Origin: Sphingomonas sp. TZW2008
GTDB taxonomy: Bacteria; Pseudomonadota; Alphaproteobacteria; Sphingomonadales; Sphingomonadaceae
DNA: 64,000 bases
NCBI RefSeq assembly: GCF_002117915.1
Contig: NZ_BDJB01000008.1
Span: 124,001-188,000, forward strand
Direction: 5' to 3'
A program made the translations under genes and the position numbers. Position 1 is the first letter of the stretch, and every line of letters begins with the position of its first letter. Below the pieces are notes generated by a model. It saw only the letters and a list, made by a program, of their open reading frames with translations. It searched no databases and was not told where the DNA came from. This document shows, piece after piece, positions 1 through 7,711 of the stretch.

Positions 1-269
1 TGCGCTATGCGTCGATTGGACGGCTACTTGGTGACCTTCGTGGCATGGCGGCGACCAACGTCCTTGCAAATCGCCATCTGCTCGGCCGCGCGGCGCTGGC
101 GCGCGCTGCCGCCGCGTTCGCCGGGGCGGCCGATGCCGATGGGCGAACGAGCGAGACGTTCGAGATTGTCTTTCTTACCGGCTGGTCACCGTCGCCCGAT
201 CAGCCGCAGCCGGCGAAACGGGGCAGCGCGACGGCATCGCTTGCGGGCGCGCTACGCGACCGCCACTAG
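1..269 (+). CDS. SAM-dependent methyltransferase, C-terminal fragment (window edge)
   Basis: The reading frame is open from base 3 to the TAG at 267-269, so only about the last 88 residues are visible and the start lies outside the window. The fragment contains LLGDLRGMAATNVL followed by an LTGWSPSPDQPQPAKRGSA tail. This arrangement is typical of the C-terminus of alphaproteobacterial BioC/NDUFAF5-like class I methyltransferases. The SAM-binding N-terminal half is not in view, so substrate and exact family cannot be decided. It ends three bases before the convergent MerC-domain gene. Confidence 0.75.
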   Translation, partial: RYASIGRLLGDLRGMAATNVLANRHLLGRAALARAAAAFAGAADADGRTSETFEIVFLTGWSPSPDQPQPAKRGSATASLAGALRDRH

Positions 270-272
270 GGA

Positions 273-662
273 TCAGGCGTCGGCACGGCGGTTGAGATCG
301 TGGCCGAACGCGAGCACGCCAACCCCGATGATCGTCCAAAGCGCCTCACCGTGCTCCATCAGCCCGGCATTGTGCGGCAGCGTCATGGCACCGGCCATCA
401 TTCCCAGCCCTAGCGAGCCGACCCCGAGCGGCAGCATATAACCGTGCTGCAACGCGCCGCGCCCAAGCCCGATGACGCCGAGCGCGATCGCGACTGTCAG
501 CCCGATCTCATGGAAGATCGGATCCACCAGCATCCCGCCGACCGCGGATAGCATGGCGACCAATACCGCGCTGGCGATGCAGTGGACGACGCACAGCCCG
601 GATACGATGATCGCCAGCCGATCAAGTCCGGTCGAACGGTCGAGGCGAAGCGTGGTCGTCAT
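273..662 (-). CDS. MerC-domain membrane protein
   Basis: A 129-residue, very hydrophobic protein with about four predicted membrane segments. The first helix carries a Cys pair in GLCVVHCIAS (C24 and C28), the signature of the MerC family of metal-transporting membrane proteins. MerC was first described for Hg(II) uptake, but chromosomal MerC-domain proteins without a mer operon, as here (no merR, merA or merP nearby), are often of unknown metal specificity. It is divergent from ctaA. A dyad resembling a Zur site lies just upstream at 693-705, which hints at zinc control. The function beyond a metal-linked membrane protein is inference. Confidence 0.8.
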   Translation of the reverse strand: MTTTLRLDRSTGLDRLAIIVSGLCVVHCIASAVLVAMLSAVGGMLVDPIFHEIGLTVAIALGVIGLGRGALQHGYMLPLGVGSLGLGMMAGAMTLPHNAGLMEHGEALWTIIGVGVLAFGHDLNRRADA

Positions 663-692
663 TCGCCACCCATGTAGCGCGGCTATGGCGAC

Positions 693-705
693 GTTACAAT
701 ATCAC
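693..705. promoter_or_regulatory. Zur-like imperfect dyad upstream of the MerC-domain gene
   Basis: GTTACAATATCAC matches the alphaproteobacterial Zur-type core GTTATAATATAAC at 11 of 13 positions and is nearly self-complementary. It overlaps a possible minus-strand -35 (TTGTAA, complement of 694-699), with TACATG (complement of 671-676) as a possible -10 at 17 bp spacing, only a few bases before the merC-like start. Regulator identity is inferred from the motif alone. Confidence 0.35.
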
Positions 706-764
706 ATCATGCTGAATCGTCGCCGCGCCATTGCCGCTGCGCGGCAGCGATCGTACATGGGCGC

Positions 765-1841
765 ATGCTGCAGCCAAGCCCCGATTTCCGCGTATCCGCC
801 CGGCCGCGGTCGCTTGCACGCTGGCTCTACATCGTCGCCGCGCTGATCGTCGCGATGGTCGCGGTCGGCGGCATCACGCGACTGACCGAATCAGGTCTGT
901 CGATCACGCAATGGAAGCCGATCAGCGGCATCATCCCGCCCCTCAACGACGCGCAATGGCAGGCGGAATTTGCCAACTACCAGCGCATCCCCGAATATCA
1001 GCAAATCAACCAGGGCATGACGCTCGCCGGGTTCAAGAGCATCTTCTTCTGGGAATATGTTCATCGGCTGCTCGGCCGCGTCATCGGCCTTGCGTTCGCG
1101 CTGCCGCTCCTGTGGTTCGCGGTGCGTCGGCAGATCCCACGCGGTTTCGGTTGGCGCCTGACGGTGCTTCTGATGCTCGGCGGGATGCAGGGCGCGATTG
1201 GTTGGTGGATGGTCGCCTCCGGTCTGTCGGAGCGCACCGACGTCAGCCACATCCGACTTGCGACGCATCTATCGGCCGCGTTGCTGATCCTCGGCGGCAT
1301 CGTCTGGACCGCGCTTGACCTGCGCAACCTCGCCGCGAACCCGCTCGCGCGGCCTGCACGGCTTCACTGGCTTGGCGGCTTCGCGCTGGCGATGCTTGCG
1401 CTTCAGATCGTGCTCGGCGCGTTCACGGCGGGGCTCGATGCTGGCTATGCGTTCAGCAGCTGGCCGCTGATGGGCAACGCCTTCTTCCCCGCCGATGCAC
1501 CGATGCTCGCGCCGGCATGGCGCAACGTCGTCGACAATCCCGTCGTGGTTCAGTTCGTCCACCGCTGGTTCGCCTTCGCCGCTGCCGGCGCGTTCGTGTG
1601 GCTCGCCATGGCGGCGCGGCGCCGCGGCGCGGTCAATGCCTGGGGCGCGGTGATCCTGCTCGTCGGGCTGCAGATCGTTTTGGGGATCGCCACCCTGCTA
1701 AGCGGCGTCGAGATCGTCGTCGCCGTCGCCCATCAGGTGAACGCCGCGATCCTGCTGATCGCCGCAGTCGCCGCCGCGCACGCGCTCGGGCACCGGCATG
1801 GCGCGCCCAATTCGACGGCGTCGACGCATCTGGTATCATAA
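765..1841 (+). CDS. ctaA: Heme A synthase (COX15/CtaA)
   Basis: This 358-residue polytopic inner-membrane protein oxidises heme O to heme A for aa3-type cytochrome oxidases. It has about eight membrane segments in two four-helix halves. Each half carries a pair of likely heme-ligand histidines: H100 (EYVHRLLGR) and H168 (LATHLSAA) in the first, H266 (QFVHRWFA) and H323 (VAHQVNAA) in the second. The motif GGITRLTESGLSITQWKP near the N-terminus is characteristic of the alphaproteobacterial and mitochondrial type. No ctaB or oxidase subunit gene is adjacent. It is followed at a 120-bp distance by rplM. Confidence 0.95.
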   Translation: MLQPSPDFRVSARPRSLARWLYIVAALIVAMVAVGGITRLTESGLSITQWKPISGIIPPLNDAQWQAEFANYQRIPEYQQINQGMTLAGFKSIFFWEYVHRLLGRVIGLAFALPLLWFAVRRQIPRGFGWRLTVLLMLGGMQGAIGWWMVASGLSERTDVSHIRLATHLSAALLILGGIVWTALDLRNLAANPLARPARLHWLGGFALAMLALQIVLGAFTAGLDAGYAFSSWPLMGNAFFPADAPMLAPAWRNVVDNPVVVQFVHRWFAFAAAGAFVWLAMAARRRGAVNAWGAVILLVGLQIVLGIATLLSGVEIVVAVAHQVNAAILLIAAVAAAHALGHRHGAPNSTASTHLVS

Positions 1842-1961
1842 TACCCGTCATGCGGGTGGCGGTTTTGTTGACTTTCCGGGCGCTTCTCTACAAGGGAGAG
1901 CGCAACGCGCCGCGCCGGTTCCGGGGCGGCGTCTTGGTTCAATGAAAAGGTCAAAGCTCCC

Positions 1962-2441
1962 ATGAAGGCGCTGATGAAGACCACCAAGGCGGCCAAGCCC
2001 GCCGAGGTGGAGAAGAAGTGGCACATCGTCGATGCCACCGATCTGGTGGTCGGCCGCGCTGCGGTGGTGATCGCCAACGTCCTGCGCGGCAAGCACAAGA
2101 CGTCGTTCACCCCCCACGTCGACTGCGGTGACAACGTCATCGTGATCAACGCCGACAAGGTGAAGTTTACCGGCAACAAGCTGGCCGACAAGGTCTATTA
2201 CAAGCACACCGGCTATGCCGGCGGGATCAAGGGCGTCACCGCCGCCAAGGTGCTCGAGGGTCGCTTCCCGGAGCGCGTGCTCGAGAAGGCCGTCGAGCGG
2301 ATGATTCCGCGTGGACCGCTGGGTCGCCAGCAAATGCGCAACCTGCGCATCTTCAAGGGCACCGAGCATCCGCACGAGGCGCAGAACCCCGAGGTTCTCG
2401 ACATCGCCGGCATGAACCGCAAGAACAAGGTGGGCGCATAA
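1962..2441 (+). CDS. rplM: Large ribosomal subunit protein uL13
   Basis: A 159-residue L13, an early assembly protein of the 50S subunit. The conserved [17 protein letters not shown] opening, the LRGKHK block and the [18 protein letters not shown] segment are all present. The protein has a short N-terminal tail of about 15 residues compared with E. coli L13. An alternative ATG four codons downstream (1974) cannot be excluded. Its TAA stop overlaps the ATG of rpsI by one base, so the pair is translationally coupled, as is usual for rplM-rpsI. The 120 bases before it hold no strong promoter that I can identify. Confidence 0.97.
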   Translation: MKALMKTTKAAKPAEVEKKWHIVDATDLVVGRAAVVIANVLRGKHKTSFTPHVDCGDNVIVINADKVKFTGNKLADKVYYKHTGYAGGIKGVTAAKVLEGRFPERVLEKAVERMIPRGPLGRQQMRNLRIFKGTEHPHEAQNPEVLDIAGMNRKNKVGA

Positions 2442-3001
2442 TGTCCGACAATCGCCAGTCGCTTTCCGATCTCGCCGCGCTGACGCAGCAGTCGTCGCAG
2501 CCCGCTTCGCCCGCCGCCTTGTCGGGCGATTCGTCGGCAGATGCCTATCTGGCCGGACAGGTCGACGCGCCGACGCAGCCGACCACGCCGCTGCGCCAGC
2601 AGGAGCTCGACAAGTACGGTCGCGCCTACGCCACCGGTCGCCGCAAGGACGCCGTTGCTCGCGTTTGGCTCAAGCCGGGTTCGGGCAAGATCACGATCAA
2701 CGGCCGCGATCAGGAAACCTATTTCGCGCGTCCGACGCTGCGTCTCGTCATCAACCAGGTGTTCGGCATCACCGAGCGCGAAGGCCAGTATGACGTGATC
2801 TGCACCGTCAAGGGCGGCGGCCTGTCGGGTCAGGCCGGCGCGGTGAAGCACGGCATCAGCCAGGCGATCACCAAGTACGAGCCGATCCTGCGTGCGCTGG
2901 TGAAGGCGGCGGGCTTCCTCACCCGCGACAGCCGTACCGTCGAGCGCAAGAAGTACGGCCGCGCCAAGGCACGCCGCAGCTTCCAGTTCTCGAAGCGCTG
3001 A
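2441..3001 (+). CDS. rpsI: Small ribosomal subunit protein uS9, with N-terminal extension
   Basis: The protein is 186 residues long, about 55 more than E. coli S9. The conserved S9 body starts around residue 58 ([19 protein letters not shown]) and ends in the tRNA-contacting tail RRSFQFSKR. The preceding segment is rich in Ser, Gln, Ala and Pro and looks unstructured. The start codon shares a base with the rplM stop, which supports the long form. The only nearby alternative would be within the extension. A strong hairpin terminator follows at 3044-3074 and closes the two-gene operon. Confidence 0.97.
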   Translation: MSDNRQSLSDLAALTQQSSQPASPAALSGDSSADAYLAGQVDAPTQPTTPLRQQELDKYGRAYATGRRKDAVARVWLKPGSGKITINGRDQETYFARPTLRLVINQVFGITEREGQYDVICTVKGGGLSGQAGAVKHGISQAITKYEPILRALVKAAGFLTRDSRTVERKKYGRAKARRSFQFSKR

Positions 3002-3043
3002 GGTCGGGTCCCGGGCCATGCGCCCGGGATTGTCCAGGCGAAC

Positions 3044-3074
3044 AAAAGGGCGGTCCTTCGGGGCCGCCCTTTTT
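3044..3074 (+). terminator. Rho-independent terminator after rpsI
   Basis: A 10-bp perfect stem, AAAAGGGCGG (3044-3053) with CCGCCCTTTT (3064-3073), is extended by two inner CC/GG pairs around a TTCGG-like loop and followed by a T run. It lies 42 bases after the rpsI stop. Confidence 0.9.
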
Positions 3075-3124
3075 CGTTTGCGCCCACCCCGCTCATCGCA
3101 GCGCAAGCACCGGATGCCTATATC

Positions 3125-3760
3125 GTGCGCATGCCGACTTTCGCAGACGTCACCCCGCACCTTGCCTTGATCGGGGCGCTGTTCGGCGTCGTCCTCGTCG
3201 CCAGCCTGCTGCGTCGCATCCCGATCGTGGGGCGCATCTTCGGCGCGCTGACATGGCTCGTGCTGCTCGGCGCGCTGGCGATGGTGATCGTCCAGCGCGA
3301 GCGGTTCGATCCCTATCTCGGCAGCGTCGCCAGGATGCTCGATTTGTCGAGCCAGCAGGTGGCGGGCGAGGAAACGCGGATCCGCATGAGCCCCGACGGG
3401 CATTTCTGGGCCAACGTGCGCTTCGGCGGCGTCGATCGGCGGATGCTGATCGACAGCGGTGCCACCGTCACCGCGCTGTCGCTCGCCACCGCGCAGGCGG
3501 CCGGGCTCGACGTGCGTGAGGCGGGCTTTCCGATGCTGCTGCGCACGGCCAACGGCACGATCCGCGCGCAGACCGCCGACATTGCGGAGCTGCGGCTGGG
3601 AAACGTCGTCGCGCGCGATCTGCCGGTGGTCGTCTCGCCTGCGTTCGGCAACACCGACGTGCTCGGCATGAACTTCCTGTCGCGCCTCAAATCATGGCGT
3701 GTCGAGGAGCGGACGCTGATCATGACGCCGCATCACCCGCAGCCCGTCAAATCGGGATGA
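3125..3760 (+). CDS. Membrane-anchored clan AA aspartic protease (TIGR02281-like)
   Basis: A protein of about 211 residues (GTG start at 3125; ATG at 3131 is an alternative). Two hydrophobic segments at about residues 12-30 and 40-56 are followed by a retropepsin-like domain. The catalytic motif is MLIDSGATVTALS with Asp110, and a conserved VLGMNFLSRL lies near the C-terminus. This matches the TIGR02281 family of single-domain proteobacterial aspartic proteases, thought to act as dimers facing the periplasm. The substrate is unknown. The 3' end overlaps the convergent modC by 14 bases, so the two transcripts would be complementary at their ends. Confidence 0.85.
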   Translation: MRMPTFADVTPHLALIGALFGVVLVASLLRRIPIVGRIFGALTWLVLLGALAMVIVQRERFDPYLGSVARMLDLSSQQVAGEETRIRMSPDGHFWANVRFGGVDRRMLIDSGATVTALSLATAQAAGLDVREAGFPMLLRTANGTIRAQTADIAELRLGNVVARDLPVVVSPAFGNTDVLGMNFLSRLKSWRVEERTLIMTPHHPQPVKSG

Positions 3761-4349
3761 CGCGCTCGCACAGGCGCTCGGCCTCGGCAGCGTCGTGCGT
3801 CACGATCAGCATCGGCAGTCGCAACTCGTCGCGCACGCGCTCGATCGCCTGCATCGCCTCTTCGCGCCGAATCGGATCGAGCGACGACAGCGGTTCGTCG
3901 AGCAGCAGGAAATCGGGATCGCGCAGCAGCGCTCGCCCGATCGCTACGCGCCGCGCCTCGCCCCCCGACAAGGTGCGCGGCCAACGATCGAGAAGCGTCG
4001 TAATGTCAAGCGTTTTCGCCACCTCGATGAGCCGTCCGGCATCGGGCGCACCGTAGAGCAAGTTGCGGCGCACCGAGAGATGCGGGAAGAGCCGCGGCTC
4101 CTGGAAGACGACGCCTGCGCGCCGGTCTTCGGGCTTGAGATCGATGCCTTGCGTCGCATCGAACAACGTGCGCTCGGCGACGCGGACGTGCCCGCAGTCA
4201 GGCTTCAGCAAGCCGGCGATAATCATCAGGACGCTGGTCTTACCCGCGCCCGACGGTCCGACGAGCGCGCTCGCGCCGCGCGGCACCCGGAACGTCGCGC
4301 CGATGACGCGCCCGGCGCGGCGCGTGCAGACATCGACGTCAAAGGACAT
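3747..4349 (-). CDS. modC: Molybdate ABC transporter ATP-binding protein, short form
   Basis: A 200-residue ABC ATPase that would power molybdate import. Walker A GPSGAGKTS, the signature LSGGEARRVAIGRALL, Walker B DFLLLDEPLSSLD and the switch His in VTHD are all present. Full-length ModC is about 350 residues and ends in a molybdate-binding TOBE domain that mediates regulation. Here the protein stops straight after the ATPase domain, so that domain is absent. It overlaps modB by 11 bases in a modA-modB-modC order on the minus strand. Assignment to molybdate relies on the neighbouring modA and modB. Confidence 0.9.
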   Translation of the reverse strand: MSFDVDVCTRRAGRVIGATFRVPRGASALVGPSGAGKTSVLMIIAGLLKPDCGHVRVAERTLFDATQGIDLKPEDRRAGVVFQEPRLFPHLSVRRNLLYGAPDAGRLIEVAKTLDITTLLDRWPRTLSGGEARRVAIGRALLRDPDFLLLDEPLSSLDPIRREEAMQAIERVRDELRLPMLIVTHDAAEAERLCERVIPI

Positions 4350-5025
4350 GCAGCCCCCGTCCCTGCCGCCGCGCCAGCCATTCCGACAACAGCAACGCGA
4401 CGAGGCTGATCGCTACCGACACGCTGGCGAGCCGCCACACCGCGTCCTCGCCCCCCGGGCGCTGCAGCGCCGCGTAGATCGCCAGCGGCAGCGTCTGCGT
4501 CTCGCCCGGCACGTTCGACACGAAGGTAATAGTGGCGCCGAACTCGCCCAGCGATCGCGCGAAGCCGAGCACGGCGGCGGCAAGCACGCCCGGCAGCGAC
4601 AAGGGCAGCGTGATCGTCGCGAAGGTGCGCCACCACCCCGCACCAAGCGTTCGCGCCGCCTGTTCGAGGCGCCGGTCGACCGCGTCGAGCGACAGCCGCA
4701 TCGCGCGCACCATCAGTGGCAAGGCCATGACACCGGCGGCGATCGCCGCCCCGGTCCAGCGGAACAGCACACTGACGCCGAACAGCCGCGCGAGCACCGC
4801 ACCGATCGGCCCGCCCGGCGCGAAGGCGAGCAGCAGCAGCCACCCAGTCACCACCGGCGGCACGACGAGCGGCAAGTGGATCAAGGCGTCGAGCAGCGCC
4901 TTGCCCGCGAAGCGCCCGCGCGCGAGCAGCCAGGCCAGCCAGAAGGCGATCGGCAGCGTCACCGCCGTCGCGACGCCGCCGACGAGCAGCGACAGCCAGA
5001 CGACCGACGCGAGATCCCCGGTCAC
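4339..5025 (-). CDS. modB: Molybdate ABC transporter permease
   Basis: A 228-residue inner-membrane permease with about five or six membrane helices. It carries the coupling loop pattern EQAARTLGAGWWRTFATITLPL, which docks to the ABC ATPase, and the FARSLGEFGATITF motif typical of ModB. It begins with GTG at 5025, preceded by a purine-rich GGGGGA. It lies between modA (30-bp gap) and modC (overlap), which supports its role in the molybdate importer. Confidence 0.93.
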   Translation of the reverse strand: MTGDLASVVWLSLLVGGVATAVTLPIAFWLAWLLARGRFAGKALLDALIHLPLVVPPVVTGWLLLLAFAPGGPIGAVLARLFGVSVLFRWTGAAIAAGVMALPLMVRAMRLSLDAVDRRLEQAARTLGAGWWRTFATITLPLSLPGVLAAAVLGFARSLGEFGATITFVSNVPGETQTLPLAIYAALQRPGGEDAVWRLASVSVAISLVALLLSEWLARRQGRGLHVL

Positions 5026-5055
5026 GCGAAATCCCCCGTCACGCGCGGCGCGCCG

Positions 5056-5865
5056 TCAACGCGCGGCGAAGCCGTGTCGGCGCAGGATCGCCTTGCCGTC
5101 CGGCGACAGCAGGAAGCGGCGAAAACCCTCTGCGTCCGCGCTGCGGCCGCCGCGCAATCGCGCGATCGGATAGATGATCGGCGGGTGGCTGCGCGCGGGA
5201 AAGACGCCGGCGACCATCAGGCCAGGGGCGACCTGCACGTCGGTCGCGTAGACGATGCCGTAGGGCGCCGCACCGCGCTGGACCAGCGCGAGCGCCGCAC
5301 GCACGCTCTCGGCACCCACCACCTTCGATCGGACCGCTTGCCACGCGCCGAGCCGCTGCAGGGCGGCCCGGCCGTAGCGCCCGGCAGGTACTGCATCGGC
5401 ATCGGCCATCGCCAGCGGGGCGGCGCCGAGAATCCGACCGAGCGCCGCGCCGCGCTGCTGCCCGACCCGGGTACTACCTTTCGGCGCGACGACGACGAGG
5501 CGATTGCCTGCGAGCACCGCGCGAGTTCCGGGCACGACAAGTCCGCGCTTTGCGAGATCATCCATCCACTCGGCGTCGGCCGACACGAAGATATCCGCCG
5601 GCGCCCCCGCCGCCGCCTGGCGCGCAAGCGCGGACGATGCGGCGAACGACAGCGTCGGCCGCGCGTGCCCGCGCCTCGCCCAGGTGTCTGCGGCATCGCT
5701 GAGCGCCTCCTGCATGCTCGCTGCGGCGAGGACCAGCGGTGCACGCGCTTGCGCGCGCGCAGCGACGGGCAGCAGCGCCGCGAGGAGCAGCACGAACGCG
5801 GCCAGCCACAAGGCCAAACCGCGCGACGGCGAAGCGAAGGCTGGGAGGCGATCGGAAACCGTCAT
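5056..5865 (-). CDS. modA: Molybdate ABC transporter substrate-binding protein
   Basis: A 269-residue periplasmic binding protein. The ATG at 5865 is preceded by GGGAGAGAG at suitable spacing, and a GTG two codons upstream is less likely. A signal peptide (LALWLAAFVLLLAALLPVAARAQA) precedes the family-2 solute-binding fold, with ASMQEALSDAAD, SFAASSALARQ and GAPADIFVSADAEWMD. These carry the oxyanion-contacting Ser residues of ModA. No modE regulator or molybdenum riboswitch is evident between it and ettA, which lies 69 bases upstream. Confidence 0.93.
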   Translation of the reverse strand: MTVSDRLPAFASPSRGLALWLAAFVLLLAALLPVAARAQARAPLVLAAASMQEALSDAADTWARRGHARPTLSFAASSALARQAAAGAPADIFVSADAEWMDDLAKRGLVVPGTRAVLAGNRLVVVAPKGSTRVGQQRGAALGRILGAAPLAMADADAVPAGRYGRAALQRLGAWQAVRSKVVGAESVRAALALVQRGAAPYGIVYATDVQVAPGLMVAGVFPARSHPPIIYPIARLRGGRSADAEGFRRFLLSPDGKAILRRHGFAAR

Positions 5866-5893
5866 CGGCACTCTCTCCCTACCAGGTTGGCAC

Positions 5894-5920
5894 GCGCCGC
5901 GCCGCGACGCCGCGCGGCGC
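5894..5920. other. GC-rich hairpin between ettA and modA
   Basis: GCGCCGCGC (5894-5902) and GCGCGGCGC (5912-5920) form a perfect 9-bp stem with a 9-base loop, 14 bases after the ettA stop. There is no U tract, so it may partly insulate ettA from modABC or stabilise the ettA 3' end. Confidence 0.4.
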
Positions 5921-5934
5921 GGCTCGTCTTTGCC

Positions 5935-7614
5935 TCAGCGCGTCAGCTTCTTGTATGCCAGCCGCGTCGGGCGATCCGCCGCATCGCCCAGACGACGCCG
6001 CTTGTCCTCCTCATACGCCTCGAAATTTCCTTCGAACCACTCGACGTGGCTGTCGCCCTCGAACGCCAGGATGTGCGTGCAGAGGCGATCGAGGAAGAAG
6101 CGATCGTGGCTGATGACCACGGCGCAACCGGCGAACGTCTCCAGTGCCTCTTCGAGCGCGCGCAACGTCTCGACGTCGAGGTCGTTGGTCGGCTCGTCGA
6201 GCAGCAGGACGTTGCCGCCCTCCTTCAGCATCTTGGCCATATGCACGCGGTTGCGCTCACCGCCGGACAGCTGGCCGACCTTCTTCTGCTGATCCGGCCC
6301 GCGGAAATTAAACGCGCCGACATAGGCGCGCGTGCCCATCTCCTGCTTGCCGAAGCGGAAGACCTCGAGCTCGTCGGAGATTTCCTGCCAGACGTTCTTG
6401 TTCGGATCGAGATCGTCGCGGCTCTGGTCGACGTAGCCCAGCTTCACGGTCGAGCCGACCTCGATCGTGCCGGCATCGGGCTTGTCCTGCCCAGTGATGA
6501 GCTTGAACAGCGTCGACTTGCCCGCGCCGTTCGGCCCGATCACGCCGACGATGCCGCCCGGCGGCAGCGTGAAGTCGAGGTTCTCGAACAACAGCTTGTC
6601 GCCATAGGATTTGGTCAGACCCTTGGCCTCGATCACCTTGCCGCCGAGCCGCTCGGGAAGCTGGATCAGGATCGCGGCCTTGCTGGCGACACGGCTCTCC
6701 TGCTTCTCCATCAGCTCGTCGAATGCGCGGATACGCGCCTTGCTCTTGGTCTGACGTGCCTTGGGGGTCTGCCGCATCCAGGCGAGCTCGTCGGCGATCG
6801 CCTTCTGCTTGCCGGCCTCCTCACGCTCCTCCTGCTCGAGCCGCTTGGCCTTCTTCTCGAGATAGCCCGAATAGTTCGATTCGTAGGTGTAATAACGCCC
6901 GCGATCGAGCTCGAGCACCCAGTTGACGACGTTGTCCAGGAAGTAGCGGTCGTGGGTGACGAGAATGACGTTGCCGGTATATTCCTTGAGGAAATTCTCC
7001 AGCCAGCTGACGCTCTCGGCATCGAGGTGGTTGGTCGGCTCATCGAGCAGCAGGATGTCGGGCTTCTCGAGCAGCAGCCGTACCAGCGCGACGCGGCGCC
7101 GCTCGCCGCCCGACAGGTTGGTCACCGGTGAGTCCGACGGCGGGCAGCGCATGGCCTCCATCGCCTGCTCGAGCTGCGAGTCGAGGCTCCAGCCGTCAGC
7201 GGCGTCGATCTTCGCTTGGAGGTCGCCCATCTCCTCCATCAGCGCGTCGAAGTCGGTATCGTCCTTGGGATCGCCCATCTCGGCCGAGATCGCGTTGAAG
7301 CGATCGACCATCGCCGCGATCGGGCCAGCACCCAGGCGCACGTTCTCGATCACCGTCTTGTCGGGGTCGAGCTGCGGCTCCTGCGGCAGATAGCCGACCT
7401 TGACCCCCTCGGCCGCCCACGCCTCGCCGGTGAAGTCGGTGTCGATCCCGCCCATGATCTTCATCAGCGTCGACTTGCCCGACCCGTTCGGGCCGATGAT
7501 CGCGATCTTCGCGCCCGGAATGAACTGCAGGTGGATGTTGTTGAGCACCGGCTTGTTGGCACCCGGAAAGGTCTTGGTCAGACCCTTCATGACGTAGGTA
7601 TACTGGACGGCCAT
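5935..7614 (-). CDS. ettA: Energy-dependent translational throttle protein EttA (ABC-F ATPase)
   Basis: A 559-residue soluble ABC-F protein that binds the ribosomal E site and gates the first elongation step according to ATP/ADP ratio. Two ABC domains are present: the first with GPNGSGKST and LSGGERRRVALVRLLL, the second with GPNGAGKST and LSGGERNRVHMAKML. They are joined by the charged linker around residues 240-310 (EKKAKRLEQEEREEAGK). The opening MAVQYTYVMKGLTKTFPG is the canonical EttA N-terminus, so the ATG at 7614 was chosen over an in-frame upstream ATG at 7689. Confidence 0.95.
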   Translation of the reverse strand: MAVQYTYVMKGLTKTFPGANKPVLNNIHLQFIPGAKIAIIGPNGSGKSTLMKIMGGIDTDFTGEAWAAEGVKVGYLPQEPQLDPDKTVIENVRLGAGPIAAMVDRFNAISAEMGDPKDDTDFDALMEEMGDLQAKIDAADGWSLDSQLEQAMEAMRCPPSDSPVTNLSGGERRRVALVRLLLEKPDILLLDEPTNHLDAESVSWLENFLKEYTGNVILVTHDRYFLDNVVNWVLELDRGRYYTYESNYSGYLEKKAKRLEQEEREEAGKQKAIADELAWMRQTPKARQTKSKARIRAFDELMEKQESRVASKAAILIQLPERLGGKVIEAKGLTKSYGDKLLFENLDFTLPPGGIVGVIGPNGAGKSTLFKLITGQDKPDAGTIEVGSTVKLGYVDQSRDDLDPNKNVWQEISDELEVFRFGKQEMGTRAYVGAFNFRGPDQQKKVGQLSGGERNRVHMAKMLKEGGNVLLLDEPTNDLDVETLRALEEALETFAGCAVVISHDRFFLDRLCTHILAFEGDSHVEWFEGNFEAYEEDKRRRLGDAADRPTRLAYKKLTR

Positions 7615-7711
7615 CGGTCGCCTGTGCTCCGGAATGAAGATAAGGGAAAATGTCGCGCCATATGTAATGGCGCGCTCGGCCGTTGGCAAACCGCCGCCAG
7701 CGACCTAGGCG

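Noticed and set aside
1842-1961. Possible rplM promoter TTGACT ... TACAAG at 1868-1894
   Set aside because: Spacing is 15 bp and the -10 is poor; not supported enough to list.
4063-7131. A 1,022-codon open frame on the plus strand opposite modABC and ettA
   Set aside because: It is antisense to four clear genes, Arg/Gln/His-rich in the way GC-rich antisense frames are, and has no domain. It results from codon bias.
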